DNA from: an uncultured Collinsella sp. | GTDB taxonomy: Bacteria; Actinomycetota; Coriobacteriia; Coriobacteriales; Coriobacteriaceae | Length of the DNA stretch: 5,632 bases | Assembly: GCA_900555515.1 (NCBI GenBank) | Contig: USLO01000116.1 | Span: 1 to 5,632, forward strand | Direction: 5' to 3' | Shown here: piece by piece, positions 5,479-5,632 of the stretch | Numbering within the stretch: position 1 is the stretch's first letter | Layout of the letters: each line of letters begins with the position of its first letter | Program-made: the position numbers and the translations under genes | The notes under the pieces: generated by a model | What the model was told of the DNA's origin: nothing | What the model saw: only the letters and a program-made list of their open reading frames with translations | The model's database searches: none

Positions 5479-5496
5479 AAAGGAAGCTCCTTCATT

Positions 5497-5512
5497 TGTT
5501 GATAGGTCAACA
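5497..5512. promoter_or_regulatory. Operator-like palindrome 1 upstream of the alcohol dehydrogenase
   Basis: TGTTGA and TCAACA, perfect six-base arms around a four-base centre, 19 bases upstream of the start codon and just before the ribosome binding site. Its place would let a repressor block transcription start or early elongation. No regulator gene is in the window. Confidence 0.5.
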
Positions 5513-5524
5513 TTTGCTCGCCCG

Positions 5525-5530
5525 ATTGTA
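5525..5530 (-). promoter_or_regulatory. Possible -10 element of the dehydrogenase operon
   Basis: TACAAT on the minus strand matches five of six -10 positions. Transcription would start near 5518, directly in front of operator-like palindrome 1. No good -35 is found 16-18 bases upstream, so an activator may be needed or the promoter is elsewhere. Confidence 0.35.
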
Positions 5531-5560
5531 CTCAGCAGAGATCGCAGACGGCCTACCAAT

Positions 5561-5576
5561 CGTTAATCAATCAACA
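5561..5576. promoter_or_regulatory. Operator-like palindrome 2 (imperfect)
   Basis: CGTTAATCAATCAACA shares 11 of 16 bases with palindrome 1, including the whole TCAACA half-site. The two sites are 64 bases apart, close to six turns of the DNA helix, so one regulator could bind both on the same face. Confidence 0.35.
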
Positions 5577-5632
5577 TCTTCATATCTCAAAATTGTTTTA
5601 TTAAAAATCATTCCTAATAGGCTTCACATTTG

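Larger units (their letters stand above)
5479..5632. other. AT-rich upstream region of the dehydrogenase operon
   Basis: No gene is seen in these 154 bases. The right half (about 5570-5632) is clearly richer in A and T than the rest of the window, as expected of a promoter upstream region. It holds two operator-like palindromes and a possible -10 element, listed separately. The next gene to the right lies outside the window, so I cannot tell whether it is divergent. Confidence 0.6.

Noticed and set aside
5479..5559. N-terminal extension of the alcohol dehydrogenase to an ATG at 5559
   Set aside because: No ribosome binding site there, the added residues do not resemble the family, and the extension would cover a palindrome and a good Shine-Dalgarno sequence.
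1..5632. tRNA, rRNA, insertion sequence, integrase or prophage genes
   Set aside because: None seen on either strand.

Overview
The window looks like a stretch of chromosome from a high-GC Gram-positive gut bacterium, most likely a Coriobacteriia member such as Collinsella. This is an inference from the GC-rich codon use, the gene families and the small-protein content; no rRNA or other marker gene is present to prove it. Every gene I can support lies on the minus strand, so the reading order is from the right edge to the left edge.

Right part (5632 to 2869): an AT-rich upstream region with two related TGTTGA/TCAACA operator-like palindromes leads into a two-gene operon. It encodes an iron-type (class III) alcohol dehydrogenase followed by an ALDH3-like aldehyde dehydrogenase. 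The stop codon of the first gene lies inside the Shine-Dalgarno sequence of the second, so the two are probably translationally coupled. Together they could interconvert an alcohol, its aldehyde and the acid; the substrate cannot be read from the sequence. A 44-base near-perfect palindrome starts one base after the aldehyde dehydrogenase stop.

Middle (2868 to 2447): this apparently empty spacer holds the most interesting object in the window. A 27-residue hydrophobic peptide gene resembles the 'putative holin-like toxin' family of type I toxin-antitoxin systems. Its Shine-Dalgarno sequence sits in a hairpin. A 22-base sequence in its 5' leader is perfectly complementary to a split 13+9-base sequence downstream of the gene, the two halves being separated by a 20-base insert that folds on itself. 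A weak promoter for an opposing antisense RNA can be proposed.

Left-middle (2446 to 1310): three small genes in a row encode a stand-alone HIRAN-domain protein, a 59-residue charged protein ending in a Gly/Phe-rich tail, and a calcineurin-like metallophosphoesterase. Their order and close spacing suggest one transcript, possibly nucleic-acid related, ending at a clear intrinsic terminator (about 1228-1262). A perfect 14-bp inverted repeat lies between the last stop codon and that terminator.

Left (1169 to 1): the N-terminal 389 residues of a coiled-coil DUF2130 protein run off the left edge.
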